Shown: positions 40,866 through 50,331 of the stretch, in pieces | How positions within the stretch are numbered: position 1 is the stretch's first letter | Layout of the letters: each line of letters starts with the position of its first letter | Assembly (NCBI GenBank): GCA_938015525.1 | Contig: CALLPC010000007.1 | Location: forward strand, 78,351 to 142,350 | Reading direction: 5' to 3' | From: an uncultured Dehalococcoidia bacterium | Lineage (GTDB): Bacteria > Chloroflexota > Dehalococcoidia > Tepidiformales > Tepidiformaceae | DNA: 64,000 bases | The notes under the pieces: generated by a model | What the model saw: only the letters and a program-made list of their open reading frames with translations | What the model was told of the DNA's origin: nothing | Database searches by the model: none | Program-made: the position numbers and the translations under genes

Positions 40866-42269
40866 ATGGCAAACGACGCGCTGCAGGGCGGGTTCGACTT
40901 CAGAGACAGGCCGTCCGGGCCGGTATCCCCGGACGCGCCACTGGCAGCGCGGATGCGCCCCCGCACGCTCGACGAGGTGGCGGGACAGGAGGCAGCTCTC
41001 GGCCCCGGGTCGCTGCTGCGGGAGCTGGTACGGCGCGGCCGTCTTCCTTCCATCATCCTTTGGGGGCCGCCGGGGTGCGGGAAGACCACGACCGCCCGTC
41101 TGCTGGCCGCCTCGGTCGGTGCTGCCTTCGTCCAGCTCTCCGCCGTCACGTCCGGCATTCCCGACCTTCGGCGGGTGATCGACGAGGCTGCACGCAACCG
41201 CCGCGGCGGCCGGCGGACCGTCCTGTTCGTCGATGAACTCCACCGGTTCAATCGCGCGCAGCAGGACGTCATCCTTCCCCACGTCGAGGAAGGGACATTC
41301 ACGTTCATCGGCGCGACGACGGAGAATCCCTCGTTCGAAGTGGTCGCGCCGCTGCTGAGCCGGGTCCGGGTTGTGCGCCTGCAGCCGCTGAGCGAGGACG
41401 CGATTCGCCGGCTCGTGGAGCAGGCGCTCCAGGATGCCGAGCGCGGGCTCGGTACGCTCGGGCTATGTATCGACGAGGATGCGGCAGCCTATCTCGCCCG
41501 GGCTGCAAACGGCGACGCCCGGGCCGCGCTTACCGTGCTCGAGGTCGCGGCCGAATTCGTGGCCGCCTGCGGCCGCGACCGGATAGAGCCCGGCGATATC
41601 GCGGCAGCGCTGCAGGACCGGAGGCCTCCCTACGACCGCGCGGGTGATGCCCATTACGACACCATCTCGGCGTTCATCAAGTCCGTCCGAGGGAGCGACC
41701 CCGATGCCGCGCTCTACTGGCTCGCCCGGATGGTCGAGGCGGGAGAGGACCCGGTGTTCATCGCCCGCCGGCTGGTCATCCTCGCTGCCGAAGACATCGG
41801 ACTGGCAGACCCGGAGGCGCTTGTCCTCGCTACCGCCTGCCAGCAGGCAGTGCATCTCGTCGGCATGCCAGAAGGTGCCATCCCGCTGGCAGCGTGTGCC
41901 GTCTACCTCTCACTGGCGCCAAAGAGCAACAGTGTCTACGCGGCGCTCGGTCGGGCGCTCGCCAGCGCACGCGAATCGGCTGGCGAACCCGTGCCGCTCC
42001 ACCTTCGGAATGCCGCCACAGGGCTGATGGCTGCCTTCGGCTACGGCCAGGGGTACCGATACGCGCACGATGAGCCTGGGCATGTCGCCGCGAACCAGGA
42101 TTATTTGCCCGAAGCGCTGCGCGGCGCCGAGTATTACCGGGCAGGCACGCTCGGGGCTGAAGCTTCCCTGGCCGCTCGCTGGCGCGAGGCGCTGGAGGCC
42201 GCCCGGAGGCGAGCCGGCCGCCCCATTCCTGAACACGAGGAGGACGGCAGCAGTGGCCGTGAAAATTGA
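40866..42269 (+). CDS. rarA: Replication-associated recombination protein A (RarA/MgsA)
   Basis: A 467-residue AAA+ ATPase. It starts with the family segment PLAARMRPRTLDEVAGQE. Walker A is GPPGCGKT near residue 69 and Walker B LFVDELHRFNRAQQD. TTENPSFEV is sensor 1. The C-terminal tetramerisation part has DPDAALYWLARMVEAGEDP and IARRLVILAAEDIGLADP. RarA acts at stalled replication forks. It is in one transcript with mutS2. Confidence 0.95.
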   Translation: MANDALQGGFDFRDRPSGPVSPDAPLAARMRPRTLDEVAGQEAALGPGSLLRELVRRGRLPSIILWGPPGCGKTTTARLLAASVGAAFVQLSAVTSGIPDLRRVIDEAARNRRGGRRTVLFVDELHRFNRAQQDVILPHVEEGTFTFIGATTENPSFEVVAPLLSRVRVVRLQPLSEDAIRRLVEQALQDAERGLGTLGLCIDEDAAAYLARAANGDARAALTVLEVAAEFVAACGRDRIEPGDIAAALQDRRPPYDRAGDAHYDTISAFIKSVRGSDPDAALYWLARMVEAGEDPVFIARRLVILAAEDIGLADPEALVLATACQQAVHLVGMPEGAIPLAACAVYLSLAPKSNSVYAALGRALASARESAGEPVPLHLRNAATGLMAAFGYGQGYRYAHDEPGHVAANQDYLPEALRGAEYYRAGTLGAEASLAARWREALEAARRRAGRPIPEHEEDGSSGREN

Positions 42270-42594
42270 GTTCCTGTACTCCAAGGCGACCGGGAGAAGT
42301 CCGGAGGCGGAGGAGGCCCTTCGGCTCGCTCTCGAGGCAACCGACCCATCAATCGAAGTCGTTTACACCGAGGTGGACGGGATGGAGGACGCGCGGGCGA
42401 AGCGGTTCCTCGGCTCGCCCTCGATTCGGGTAAACGGGGTCGATGTGGAGTACGGCGAGCGCGAGCCAGACGAGTACCAGAGCGGGACGCGATACTACAA
42501 CACGCCGCAGGGCTGGAAGCCGTACCCGCACGCCCGCCTCATCGCGAACGCAATTCTCGAGCAGCAGGCCCGGGAGGGAGCGACGCGGAGCTGA
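42253..42594 (+). CDS. Thioredoxin-fold protein lacking the redox Cys pair
   Basis: A 113-residue protein with the pattern of a small thioredoxin-like fold: VKIEFLYSKATGRSPEAEEAL, then FLGSPSIRVNGVDVEYG, which is typical of DUF2703-like proteins with the cis-Pro segment GSPSIRVNG. The usual CxxC at the first helix is replaced (SKATGRS), so it has no redox centre. GTG 42253 has SD GAGGAGG 9 nt upstream and overlaps the rarA stop by 17 bp. Confidence 0.75.
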   Translation: MAVKIEFLYSKATGRSPEAEEALRLALEATDPSIEVVYTEVDGMEDARAKRFLGSPSIRVNGVDVEYGEREPDEYQSGTRYYNTPQGWKPYPHARLIANAILEQQAREGATRS

Positions 42595-43227
42595 GCCCGG
42601 GCGGGGCCGGTCATCGCCCTCTTGCGGCGAAGGTGGGCAGCCTGACCGGGTGACAGCAGCCCCCGTGGAGACTTGTCCCTAGCCGGCCGCGGCCCTCGAG
42701 TACGGCCTCGATGGCAGAGCAGTGCCGACACGCATTGGCCCGCAGCGAAAGAGGTCGGCACCGAGCACGGGGTGGCCTGCGGTCGAAGTCGCGCCGCCCT
42801 CGCTGAGGGCGAAGGTCATACGCTCGAGCTGCACGGCCCGTTCGAGCCGGGCCGGCGCGTGAGCAGCGACGTTCTTGCGGCGCTCTTCGCCGGGAAACTG
42901 ACAGGGTACCCGCGGGGCCGGGGGCGAAGGGGCACCTGGAACCGGGTACGGACGTCCGCGGGCACGAAGTCGTCGCACCTCTGCCGTCCTGGAAGGAGTC
43001 CGGCCCCCGTCGGAACGCGGCGGGCCGCGCCACCGGGCGTGGCGGCCATCTCGAATGCGCCGCTAAGCGCTCGACCGCAGGCAGTCGACCCGCGCACTTG
43101 CGAGGAGGGGTGCGCGGAGCTTCGCCTGCCAGCCGCCCGCGCGCGGCGAGCCCGGGATTGAGCGCCCCTGGAAGACGCCGGCGTTCCTTTCGATGCGCCG
43201 CCTGGCGAACGAGCCTGAGCCGTCCCG
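42595..43227. other. Long non-coding gap, possibly a decayed gene
   Basis: About 630 bp with no confident gene, unusual in this dense window. Frames on both strands are Arg/Pro-rich. Short protein-like pieces appear in different frames near 42790-42910 (plus, TLELHGPFEPGRRVSSDVLA) and 42680-42740 (minus, RANACRHCSAIEAVLEGR). This is what a frameshifted relic would look like, but it can also be chance. Confidence 0.4.
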
Positions 43228-46200
43228 CTACTCGGTGAGCCGCCGGTAGAGCGTCGGCAGGCGGCTCGGCAGCGATTCGATGTCAGCCACGACCTCGTAC
43301 CCCATGTCCTCACACATCGTCTTGAGGTAGTCGTGCCCAGCCCGGTCGACGGTAAGCGCGAAGGGCGTGATGCCTTCGCGCTTCGCCTCATTCAGCGCCT
43401 GCTTCGTATCGTGGATCGCGTACTCCTTTTCGGTGCGGTCACGGCCGTAACCGTGGTCCTGCGGACGTCCGTCGCTGAGGAGGAACAGGATTTTTACCTT
43501 GGCGTCCGTCTGCATGAGCTTGAAGGTGGCGTGTCGGATGGCGGGGCCCATGCGGGTCGACCGGATCGGGGTAATCTTGTCGAGACGGTTCTTGATTTTT
43601 TGGTCGAGCGTCTCATCAAAATCTTTGATGACAAAGAACTCGACGTTGTCGCGGCCGTATCCCGAGAAGCCGTAGATCCCGTACTGGTCGCCAATGGTCT
43701 CGAGTGCGGTCATCAGGAGAACCGTCGACTCCTTTTCGAGATCGATGATCCGCTTCGGGGGCGAAGTGAGCTCCTGGCGGCGCTTCGAGACCCACCAGCT
43801 CAGGTACTTCCTCGGGTCGTCGTCATAATCGTCATCATCATGCTTCTTGTCGCGCTTGTTGATTTCCTCATCCGTGCTGGCCGACATATCGATGAGGAAG
43901 GCGACAGCAACGTCACGCTCGATCTTATTCCGCCGCCAGTAGATTTTTTCGGTTGGATTGGCCCCGGCCCGCTTTTCGACCATCCACTCGATGGCGGAGT
44001 CGAGGTCGAAATCCTCGCCGTCGGGAAGCCGCTTGATCTTGCGGAACATCTCCGGCTTCATCAGCTCGAACTGCTTGCGCGTCTGGGCAACGAGCCCGGC
44101 GTGCTCCTTGAGCGCTTTTTCATAGAACCCTTCGTCGCCTTCTTCGAGCTTGGCTTCCTTGACGGCGCACCAGCGGGGCTTGTAGTCCTGGGCGCGGAAG
44201 TCCCACTCGTCGTAGTAGTACACAGTGACGACGGGCTTGAGCGGTTCCTCTCCTTCCCCTTCACCGGTCGAATTGTCGCTGGTGGGCTGTCCGCCCTGGT
44301 CACCCTTCTCGGAGGCCGGTGTACCGGCCTCTTTCATGAGGTTGGAAAGGAACATGCCGGTCGAGGCATCGAGGTCCCCCTCGTCCATGGCGCCGAGGTC
44401 GATTTCGACGCTCTTCGCGAGGAGCTCAGCGAGCTGCTCGGGGGTGAGCGGCATCGTCTGCTGCTGGCCGGCCTGTCCACCCTGGGCGTTCTCGCGCAGC
44501 TTCATGAGGAGGTCGACGAGTTCGGGTTTGAAGTCGCCGCGGAAGTCGATTTCCTGGGGGCTTTCGTACTCTTCTTCGCCTGGCCCCGAACCGCCGAGCT
44601 GGGCCTGAGAACCCGCAGCGCCTTCGTCGCCGGCCACCTCCATCGGCATCGCCTGGCCGGCCTCCATCGGCTCCACGGCGCCCCAGGAGCCCGGGTCGAC
44701 GTCGTCGTAGATGTTGGGGATGGAGACAGCAATTTCGTACAGCGCAAGCGCGGCCTCAGCAGCGTCTTCGACCGTGGCACCGGGCGCCTGGAGGGCATTG
44801 AGGATACCGAGCGCGCGGCTCATGGCTTCCGCGCGGTCGCGCGGCCAGCGGACGAGGTGGAGACCGTCGAGGCTGGCGCGGACGAGGTTCTCAACGAAGG
44901 CGTTGCGGAGCGGGAGCATTTCGACTGGCGGCCGCCGTTCCAGCTCCTCGGCCTGCATTCGCACCAGGTGGCGGCGGATGCCGCCGTATTCGGCCTTGAT
45001 GCGGGCGTCGATTCGGGCGTCTTCGGCGATGGTGAACAAATCGCTGGCGAGCTGCCGGTCCGGGAAGAGGTCGAAGAACGCCTCCATATCGGTAGTGGCC
45101 GGCCGCTCTCGCTCGCGGGCAAACGCGTGCCGCCGGGTGGGGAAGATGCTTCCGGCCCGGTCGAAATCGAACATGAAGCTGCCGAATTCGATGTGCGCCG
45201 CCTGGTGGGTCGCGAACACCTTCATCGCCGCGAAGTTCTCTTCTTTATTCGGGAAGCGCTCCATCAGCTCCGGCAGGAAGATCGTCGAGCCGTCGGTGCT
45301 CGCGCGATGCTCATCGACCCAGCCGATACCCTTTTCGGCCAGCGACTCGGCGGTCTGGATGCTGACGTTTCGGCCCGTCAGCGCTTTGCAGTACAGGCGG
45401 AGCACTTCGCCCACCCGGGAGAGTTCGACCCGCGAGGAGAGGTTTTCGAGGATATCCTCGGCACGGGTGGACTGGAGGCGGAAGTACGCCTCTCCGCCCT
45501 CGGCCGAGGCCTGCAGGATACGGAGGCCGGCCTGTTGCCAGGCCTCCAGTTCGTCGATGCGGATGCGCTGGAGGACGGTCGGCATCGCCGTGAGGAAGTC
45601 CATGGCCGCGAACGGCGAATAGGGCGCGAGCTGCTCTGCGAGCATGATGACCTGCTGGTGGTCGTTTGGGTCGACCTCGCCCAGCGCGTTGGCTGCTTCC
45701 TCGAAGTATTGATAGGCGGACCGCTGGTGGTGGCCGCGGGCGGCCTGCGCCGCGAGGAGGAGAAACCGCTCGCGGAGGGCCGAGTGGACTTTTTCGATGA
45801 GCGGGACGCCGCGGTCGAAGTAGAGGCGCGAATCGGCCCAGGAGGTCTGCGCCAGCTCGGTCGCGAACGTAATGAAGGGCAGCCGGTCGTCTTCTTCGAG
45901 CCGCGAGAGGACCGCCGGCGCGGAGGCAAGGCAGGCGCTCGCAAGTTCGTAGCTGTGCCGGGCGAGCTCATCGATGAAGATAACGAGCCGCGTCGCCTGC
46001 CCGATGCGCAGCACGCGAAACAGCTCTGGGGCGACTTCGTAGAACTGTGCTGCGAGGGAGGAGCTCTTCCAGTTCCCTTTGTAGAGTCTGCGGCCGAGCT
46101 CGGCCCAGGCGTGGACGTTGGTCGGCCCGATGACCTCCATCGCGCCGGGCGCGGCCCGGAGGAAAGAAACGGCCAGCGGAGCCGACTCTGCAGCCATCTG

Positions 46201-46476
46201 GAGGGCGTCCCGGCCGACGGTTTCGATGGCGTCCCAGGCGGCCTGGGGCGGGTAGCTCGTCCCGGCTCTGAAGTATTCGACGGCGGCTTCCCAGGAGCGG
46301 AGGCTGAGAGCGGTGAGCTCGACTCCGGTCTCCGCCCACGCCTGGAGCTGGGAGGGCGTCAGCCGGTTCGCGAGCGCCCGGAGACCGGCTTCGAACTGCT
46401 GCCCGAGCGGCGCGGGGAAGCCGGAGAGACGCTCGTGGTAGCGAGCGAGGAGTTCGGTCACGATGGACACAGGCAT
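43228..46476 (-). CDS. Very large NorD/CbbO-like VWA-domain protein
   Basis: A 1082-residue protein. The C-terminal 230 residues are a von Willebrand factor A domain with the MIDAS motif DMSAST near residue 863, a Thr/Arg segment (STRMGPAIRHA) and LLSDGRPQDHGYG, as in NorD/CbbO. The N-terminal 600 residues are helical and repeat-like (AWAETG, WQQAGL, QASAEGG units), similar to the CbbO N-terminus. Acidic/Gln-rich linkers lie between. CbbO and NorD work with a MoxR ATPase to insert metals or remodel a target enzyme. The partner ATPase is two genes upstream. SD GGAGG precedes ATG 46476. It is larger than usual CbbO (about 780 residues). Confidence 0.85.
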   Translation of the reverse strand: MPVSIVTELLARYHERLSGFPAPLGQQFEAGLRALANRLTPSQLQAWAETGVELTALSLRSWEAAVEYFRAGTSYPPQAAWDAIETVGRDALQMAAESAPLAVSFLRAAPGAMEVIGPTNVHAWAELGRRLYKGNWKSSSLAAQFYEVAPELFRVLRIGQATRLVIFIDELARHSYELASACLASAPAVLSRLEEDDRLPFITFATELAQTSWADSRLYFDRGVPLIEKVHSALRERFLLLAAQAARGHHQRSAYQYFEEAANALGEVDPNDHQQVIMLAEQLAPYSPFAAMDFLTAMPTVLQRIRIDELEAWQQAGLRILQASAEGGEAYFRLQSTRAEDILENLSSRVELSRVGEVLRLYCKALTGRNVSIQTAESLAEKGIGWVDEHRASTDGSTIFLPELMERFPNKEENFAAMKVFATHQAAHIEFGSFMFDFDRAGSIFPTRRHAFARERERPATTDMEAFFDLFPDRQLASDLFTIAEDARIDARIKAEYGGIRRHLVRMQAEELERRPPVEMLPLRNAFVENLVRASLDGLHLVRWPRDRAEAMSRALGILNALQAPGATVEDAAEAALALYEIAVSIPNIYDDVDPGSWGAVEPMEAGQAMPMEVAGDEGAAGSQAQLGGSGPGEEEYESPQEIDFRGDFKPELVDLLMKLRENAQGGQAGQQQTMPLTPEQLAELLAKSVEIDLGAMDEGDLDASTGMFLSNLMKEAGTPASEKGDQGGQPTSDNSTGEGEGEEPLKPVVTVYYYDEWDFRAQDYKPRWCAVKEAKLEEGDEGFYEKALKEHAGLVAQTRKQFELMKPEMFRKIKRLPDGEDFDLDSAIEWMVEKRAGANPTEKIYWRRNKIERDVAVAFLIDMSASTDEEINKRDKKHDDDDYDDDPRKYLSWWVSKRRQELTSPPKRIIDLEKESTVLLMTALETIGDQYGIYGFSGYGRDNVEFFVIKDFDETLDQKIKNRLDKITPIRSTRMGPAIRHATFKLMQTDAKVKILFLLSDGRPQDHGYGRDRTEKEYAIHDTKQALNEAKREGITPFALTVDRAGHDYLKTMCEDMGYEVVADIESLPSRLPTLYRRLTE

Positions 46477-46552
46477 GGCGCGGCGGCGACCTCCTTGCCG
46501 TAGCTTGGCGCCGTAAAGGCGCCGATAGCGGTCGGCGGATGCGGGGCCCGGC

Positions 46553-47164
46553 TCACTGCTCCCCCGAATGTCGGACGAAGTGACGGGTCGGATCGGGATA
46601 ATCGTAGAAGACGACTTCTCCGGTTGTCGTGTCCCAGGTCGCGCAGGAGAGCTGGAAGTCATTTCGGTGGTCGCGCGGGTCGCCGGCCGAGCCGGGATTG
46701 ATGATGAGAACCCGTCCAACCCGGAGCGCCATCTTGTAGTGGGTGTGGCCGACGATGAGGGCGTCGCAATCCAGCTCGGCGGCCCGCGACCAGACTGCCT
46801 CGTGCGGGTAGTGGTACTCCTTCCAGGGCTCCCACGGGGACCCGTGGGTCATCACGACCTTTTTCCCATCGACCTGTCGCTCCACCCGGTAGGGCTGCTG
46901 CCGGAGCCAGGCAACGAGCTCCTGGTCGACCTTAGGATTCGAGAGGGCGCGCTGGCCGTCCGGCCCGAAGAGGGTCTCTTCGTGGTTTCCGAGGACGACG
47001 ACGGCTTCGAGCTCCCGCAGGCGGCGAACGACGTCATTCGACCAGCGGAACTGGAAGACGCTGTCGCCGGCGCACCAGAGCTGGTCGAACGGGGCCATGA
47101 GGTCGAGGGCCCGTTCGAGACCCTGGATATTGCAGTGGATATCGGAGACGATGCCGAGGCGCAC
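46553..47164 (-). CDS. Metallophosphoesterase, YfcE/calcineurin-like
   Basis: A 203-residue phosphoesterase with all metal motifs: GIVSDIHCN (D-x-H), WCAGDSV (GD), LGNHEE (GNHE), THGSPWEPW and GHTHYKMA. Family members hydrolyse phosphodiesters or nucleotides with a di-metal centre. It starts at GTG 47164, SD GGGAG. It lies between the MoxR ATPase and the VWA gene, 9 bp after the first, so it may be part of that system. Substrate unknown. Confidence 0.87.
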   Translation of the reverse strand: MRLGIVSDIHCNIQGLERALDLMAPFDQLWCAGDSVFQFRWSNDVVRRLRELEAVVVLGNHEETLFGPDGQRALSNPKVDQELVAWLRQQPYRVERQVDGKKVVMTHGSPWEPWKEYHYPHEAVWSRAAELDCDALIVGHTHYKMALRVGRVLIINPGSAGDPRDHRNDFQLSCATWDTTTGEVVFYDYPDPTRHFVRHSGEQ

Positions 47165-47173
47165 CCGCGCTCC

Positions 47174-48061
47174 CTATTCGAAGATGCTCGTCACCACCTC
47201 TTCGATGGAGCGCTGCACTTCGGAGTCGTCGGTCAGGGCCCAGGTGATGGCGACCTGGCAGGCGCGGCGGGCGGGGATGCCCTGCGCGATGAGGCGGCCG
47301 GCATACACGAGGAGCCGGGTGCTGACCCCTTCGCCGAGGCCGTGCTCCTTCAGGTTACGGACCTTCTCGCCGAGGCGGGCGAGGTCCATCGCGGTACGGT
47401 CATCACAGCCCGATTCATGCGCGATGATCTGTGCTTCGGCATCGCGCGGAGGGTAGTTGAACTCGATGGCGATGAAGCGCTGTCGGGTGGAGTGCTTCAG
47501 GTCCTTCAGGGCGCTCTGGTAGCCGGGGTTATAGCTGATGACGAGGAGGAAGCCCTCGGCCGCTTCGATGACCTGGCCCAGCTTCTCGATTGGGAGGAGG
47601 CGGCGGTAGTCGGTGAGCGGGTGGATGAGGACAGTGGTGTCCTTCCTCGCCTCGACGACCTCGTCGAGATAGCAGATGGCGCCGACCTTGACGGCGCGGG
47701 TCAGCGGGCCATCGACCCAGCGGGTGCCGTCAGTATCCAGCAGGTAGCGGCCGACGAGGTCGCTGGCGGTCAGGTCTTCGTGGCAGGCGACGGTGATGAG
47801 CGGCATGCGGTGCTCGACTTCTTCGCCCGTGCGGGAGGATACCTTCAGCATCGGGCGGCCGAGGCGGTAGGCCATATACTCGACGAATCGCGTCTTGCCT
47901 GCCCCGGTCGGGCCCTTCAGCAGGACGGGAATGCGCTGACGGTAGGCGGTTTCGAAGAGCTGGACCTCGTCCCCGATGGGAAGGTAGTAGGGCTCCTCGT
48001 GGACGCTGTACTCCTCGACGGCGTAGATGGTTGCGCCCTGGACGGACCCGTTCTCGGCCAC
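47174..48061 (-). CDS. NorQ/CbbQ-type MoxR AAA+ ATPase
   Basis: A 295-residue AAA+ ATPase. Walker A is [18 protein letters not shown] (Lys near residue 57); LVGRYLL and [18 protein letters not shown] (Walker B) follow. [11 protein letters not shown] (sensor 1) and [13 protein letters not shown] (arginine finger) are typical of the CbbQ/NirQ/NorQ branch. These hexamers act with a VWA partner to activate Rubisco or nitric oxide reductase. Neither target is in the window. The GTG start overlaps the end of coaE closely (3-bp gap). Confidence 0.9.
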   Translation of the reverse strand: MAENGSVQGATIYAVEEYSVHEEPYYLPIGDEVQLFETAYRQRIPVLLKGPTGAGKTRFVEYMAYRLGRPMLKVSSRTGEEVEHRMPLITVACHEDLTASDLVGRYLLDTDGTRWVDGPLTRAVKVGAICYLDEVVEARKDTTVLIHPLTDYRRLLPIEKLGQVIEAAEGFLLVISYNPGYQSALKDLKHSTRQRFIAIEFNYPPRDAEAQIIAHESGCDDRTAMDLARLGEKVRNLKEHGLGEGVSTRLLVYAGRLIAQGIPARRACQVAITWALTDDSEVQRSIEEVVTSIFE

Positions 48062-48064
48062 TGG

Positions 48065-48685
48065 CTAGTTCCTCCCGGCTGCGGTCCGCAGCCGCTCTTG
48101 AAGTGCTTCCCAGGCCTGCTGGATGCGCCCGTGCAGCTCTTCCAGCGTGCCGTTGTTCTCGATGATGACGTGCCCCCGGCGGATGCGCTCTTCGTTCGTG
48201 AGCTGAGAGGCTATCCGGGCGCGTGCGGCTTCCGAGTCCAGCCCGTTCCGGGCCGCCAGCCGCTGGACGGCAATCTCCGGGTCCACGACCACCACCCAGA
48301 CCTCGTCGACGAGGTCCTCCCAGCCAGCCTCGAGGAGAACGGCAGCCTCGAGCACGACGACCTCCTCGTCCGCCGCCTCGAACGCGGCGAGCTGTTCACT
48401 TGCGAGCCGGCGGATGCCGGGCCAGACGATATCTGTGAGCTTCTTGAGTTCCTCGGGCTTGCCGAACACCTTGGCGCCCAGCGCCTTTCGGTCGATGGTC
48501 CCGTCGGGAGCGACCACCTCCTGCCCGAAGGTTTCGATGACCTTCCGGTACGTTTCAGTGCCGGGTTCATAGGTTCGATGGCCGAGCACGTCGGCGTCGA
48601 TGACGGGGATGCCGCGGTCGCGGAAAAAGCTGGTCACGGTCGATTTGCCGCTGGCGATGCCGCCCGTCAGCCCGATTACGTGCAC
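48065..48685 (-). CDS. coaE: Dephospho-CoA kinase
   Basis: A 206-residue kinase for the last step of CoA synthesis. The P-loop GLTGGIASGKST is at the N-terminus; IDADVLGHRTYEPG and VLEAAVLLEAGW are the conserved substrate segments; RLAARNGLDSEAARARI is the lid. GTG 48685 gives the normal short N-terminus. It heads the minus-strand operon coaE-norQ-like-phosphoesterase-VWA. Confidence 0.94.
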   Translation of the reverse strand: MHVIGLTGGIASGKSTVTSFFRDRGIPVIDADVLGHRTYEPGTETYRKVIETFGQEVVAPDGTIDRKALGAKVFGKPEELKKLTDIVWPGIRRLASEQLAAFEAADEEVVVLEAAVLLEAGWEDLVDEVWVVVVDPEIAVQRLAARNGLDSEAARARIASQLTNEERIRRGHVIIENNGTLEELHGRIQQAWEALQERLRTAAGRN

Positions 48686-48740
48686 GAAGGACTCCGGCTG
48701 TGGTGGTCTGAACTTACAGTGTACGCCCGGAGGGGGAGGG

Positions 48741-48977
48741 TCACAAACCGGGGGCGGGACCGAGACCGGCGCCCTTGCCTGCACAGGATGTGCCGCCGAA
48801 TGCCCGCAGGAGGCAGGCGTATCCAGCCCGGATGAGCGGCCCGCCGACTGCGCCGGTAATGTCCTCGAATACGTCATCCGCCCGGGCGAGGCCGACGGCG
48901 AGGCCGAGAATGTCTGTCAGGCTGGAGCCGAGCCGGAGGACATCGAGTTTGGCCGGGAAGATGGGGCGCGGGGCGAT
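48741..48977 (-). other. Open frame directly after a TGA, no canonical start
   Basis: In the same frame as the DUF402 gene and directly after its TGA, 78 codons stay open to the next stop. GC is high at third positions (about 78 percent). The product is protein-like, with KLDVLRLGSSLTDILGL and DDVFEDITGAVGGPLIRAG. There is no ATG, GTG or TTG in the frame, so it is not a normal gene. It may be a lost C-terminal domain, an ATC/ATT-started protein or chance. Confidence 0.3.
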
Positions 48978-49481
48978 TCATGTCTGCCCGTGACCATACC
49001 GGGCCTCGAGCTGCGCCGCCTCATCGAGGATGTGACGGTAGCGGGCGTGAATCTCCCGGTCGGCAGCGAGGGCCGCGGCGCGGTCGCGCGGCGTCAGCGC
49101 CCCGCTGGCAACGAGGTGCTGGAACTCGTCCCGGTCCTCCTCGAGCAGGACATCGCCGGGGAGCACCCACCAATCGAGCACGAGGTCGCGATAGCTTACG
49201 CCCGCGGGTCCGATATCCACATCGGTGACGGCGTCGAAGCGGTGGGCAAGCAGTTCGCCGCCAGGGCTGCGCCAGCGGTACAGGCTGTACGGCCGCCGCG
49301 TCCAAAAGTAGCCAAGCGAAATCGAGCCCGGCGGCACGGCGACCGGGATCTCGGGCGGGCCGCCACCTCGCAGCATGCGGAAGCGGACGAGCGCGAAGCC
49401 CCGGCCGAGGTGGAGCAGCTCGGTGGAGTACTCCCGGACCGTCCCGTCCGGCTTCACTTTTCGTTCGAGGTACGCATCCAT
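48978..49481 (-). CDS. DUF402 family protein
   Basis: A 167-residue DUF402 protein. The conserved part is HRFDAVTDVDIGPAGVSYRDLVLDWWV (here cut to RDLVLDWWVLPG and DVLLEEDRDEFQ), with acidic residues expected to bind metal. The family includes FomD-like phosphohydrolases. It is 58 bp from the divergent enoyl-CoA hydratase start. The TGA stop is followed by another open stretch in the same frame. Confidence 0.8.
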   Translation of the reverse strand: MDAYLERKVKPDGTVREYSTELLHLGRGFALVRFRMLRGGGPPEIPVAVPPGSISLGYFWTRRPYSLYRWRSPGGELLAHRFDAVTDVDIGPAGVSYRDLVLDWWVLPGDVLLEEDRDEFQHLVASGALTPRDRAAALAADREIHARYRHILDEAAQLEARYGHGQT

Positions 49482-49539
49482 CGCAGCGGCAGCCCTCGCG
49501 CGTTATTCTGCCGCCGAACACCACCTGGAGTCCGAGCCC

Positions 49540-50328
49540 ATGAATGAACCCGACTACACGAACATCCGTTACGAAAAGCAGGACGCCATCGCCATCATCA
49601 CCATCAATCGCGAGCAGGCGCTGAACGCCATCGACGCAAAAACGTCGAGCGAGATGTACCGCGCCTGGTGCGACTTCCGCGACGACGATGCGCTGCGGGT
49701 CGCTATCCTCACCGGCATAGGCGAGAAAGCCTTCTCGACCGGCATGGACCTGGTCGCCACAGCCCGGGGCGAGAACCAGTTCGAAGGCGGGAAGCCAGTA
49801 CCGTTCGGCGGCTTCACCAAGCGGATGACGATCGACAAGCCGATCATCGCCGCCATCAACGGCTACTGCCTGGCGGGCGGGCTCGAGCTGGCGCTCGCCT
49901 GCGATATTCGCATCTGCACGCCGGAAGCGAGGTTCGGCCTGCCGGAGGTTCGCTGGGCGATCATGCCCGGGGCGGGCGGCACCCAGCGGCTCCCCCGCGC
50001 CGTCCCGCAGGCGTGGGCGAACTACCTGATCCTCACCGGTGAGCAGATCGATGCCGAAACCGCAATGCGCATCGGCCTCGTCTCCCATGTGGTGCCCCGG
50101 GGGGAGCTGATGGACCGCGCTCTCCAGATCGCCGGGGTCATCTGCGAGCGGGGGCCGCTTGCCGTCCGGGCGGCGAAAGAGGCGATTCGGCGCGGGCTTG
50201 ATATGCCGCTCGAGCACGGGCTCGCATTCGAAGACCTGCTCCTCGGTCGGCTGTTCGCCACCGAAGATGCGAAGGAGGGGCCACGGGCCTTCGCCGAGAA
50301 GCGGAAGCCGAACTACATAGGGAGGTGA
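49540..50328 (+). CDS. Enoyl-CoA hydratase/isomerase family protein
   Basis: A 262-residue crotonase-fold protein. The oxyanion-hole parts are AFSTGMDL and CLAGGLELALACD. Both hydratase glutamates are in place: the one in GGLELALACD and the one in FGLPEVRWAIMPGAGGTQRLPR, so real hydration of 2-enoyl-CoA is plausible. ATG 49540 gives the standard N-terminus; GGAG lies 9 nt before it. It forms an operon with the next lipoprotein gene (3-bp gap). Confidence 0.9.
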   Translation: MNEPDYTNIRYEKQDAIAIITINREQALNAIDAKTSSEMYRAWCDFRDDDALRVAILTGIGEKAFSTGMDLVATARGENQFEGGKPVPFGGFTKRMTIDKPIIAAINGYCLAGGLELALACDIRICTPEARFGLPEVRWAIMPGAGGTQRLPRAVPQAWANYLILTGEQIDAETAMRIGLVSHVVPRGELMDRALQIAGVICERGPLAVRAAKEAIRRGLDMPLEHGLAFEDLLLGRLFATEDAKEGPRAFAEKRKPNYIGR

Positions 50329-50331
50329 CCG

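Noticed and set aside
43333..46503. A 1056-codon plus-strand open frame
   Set aside because: It is the antisense of the VWA protein gene. Open antisense frames are common at this GC; the minus-strand product has clear NorD/CbbO motifs.
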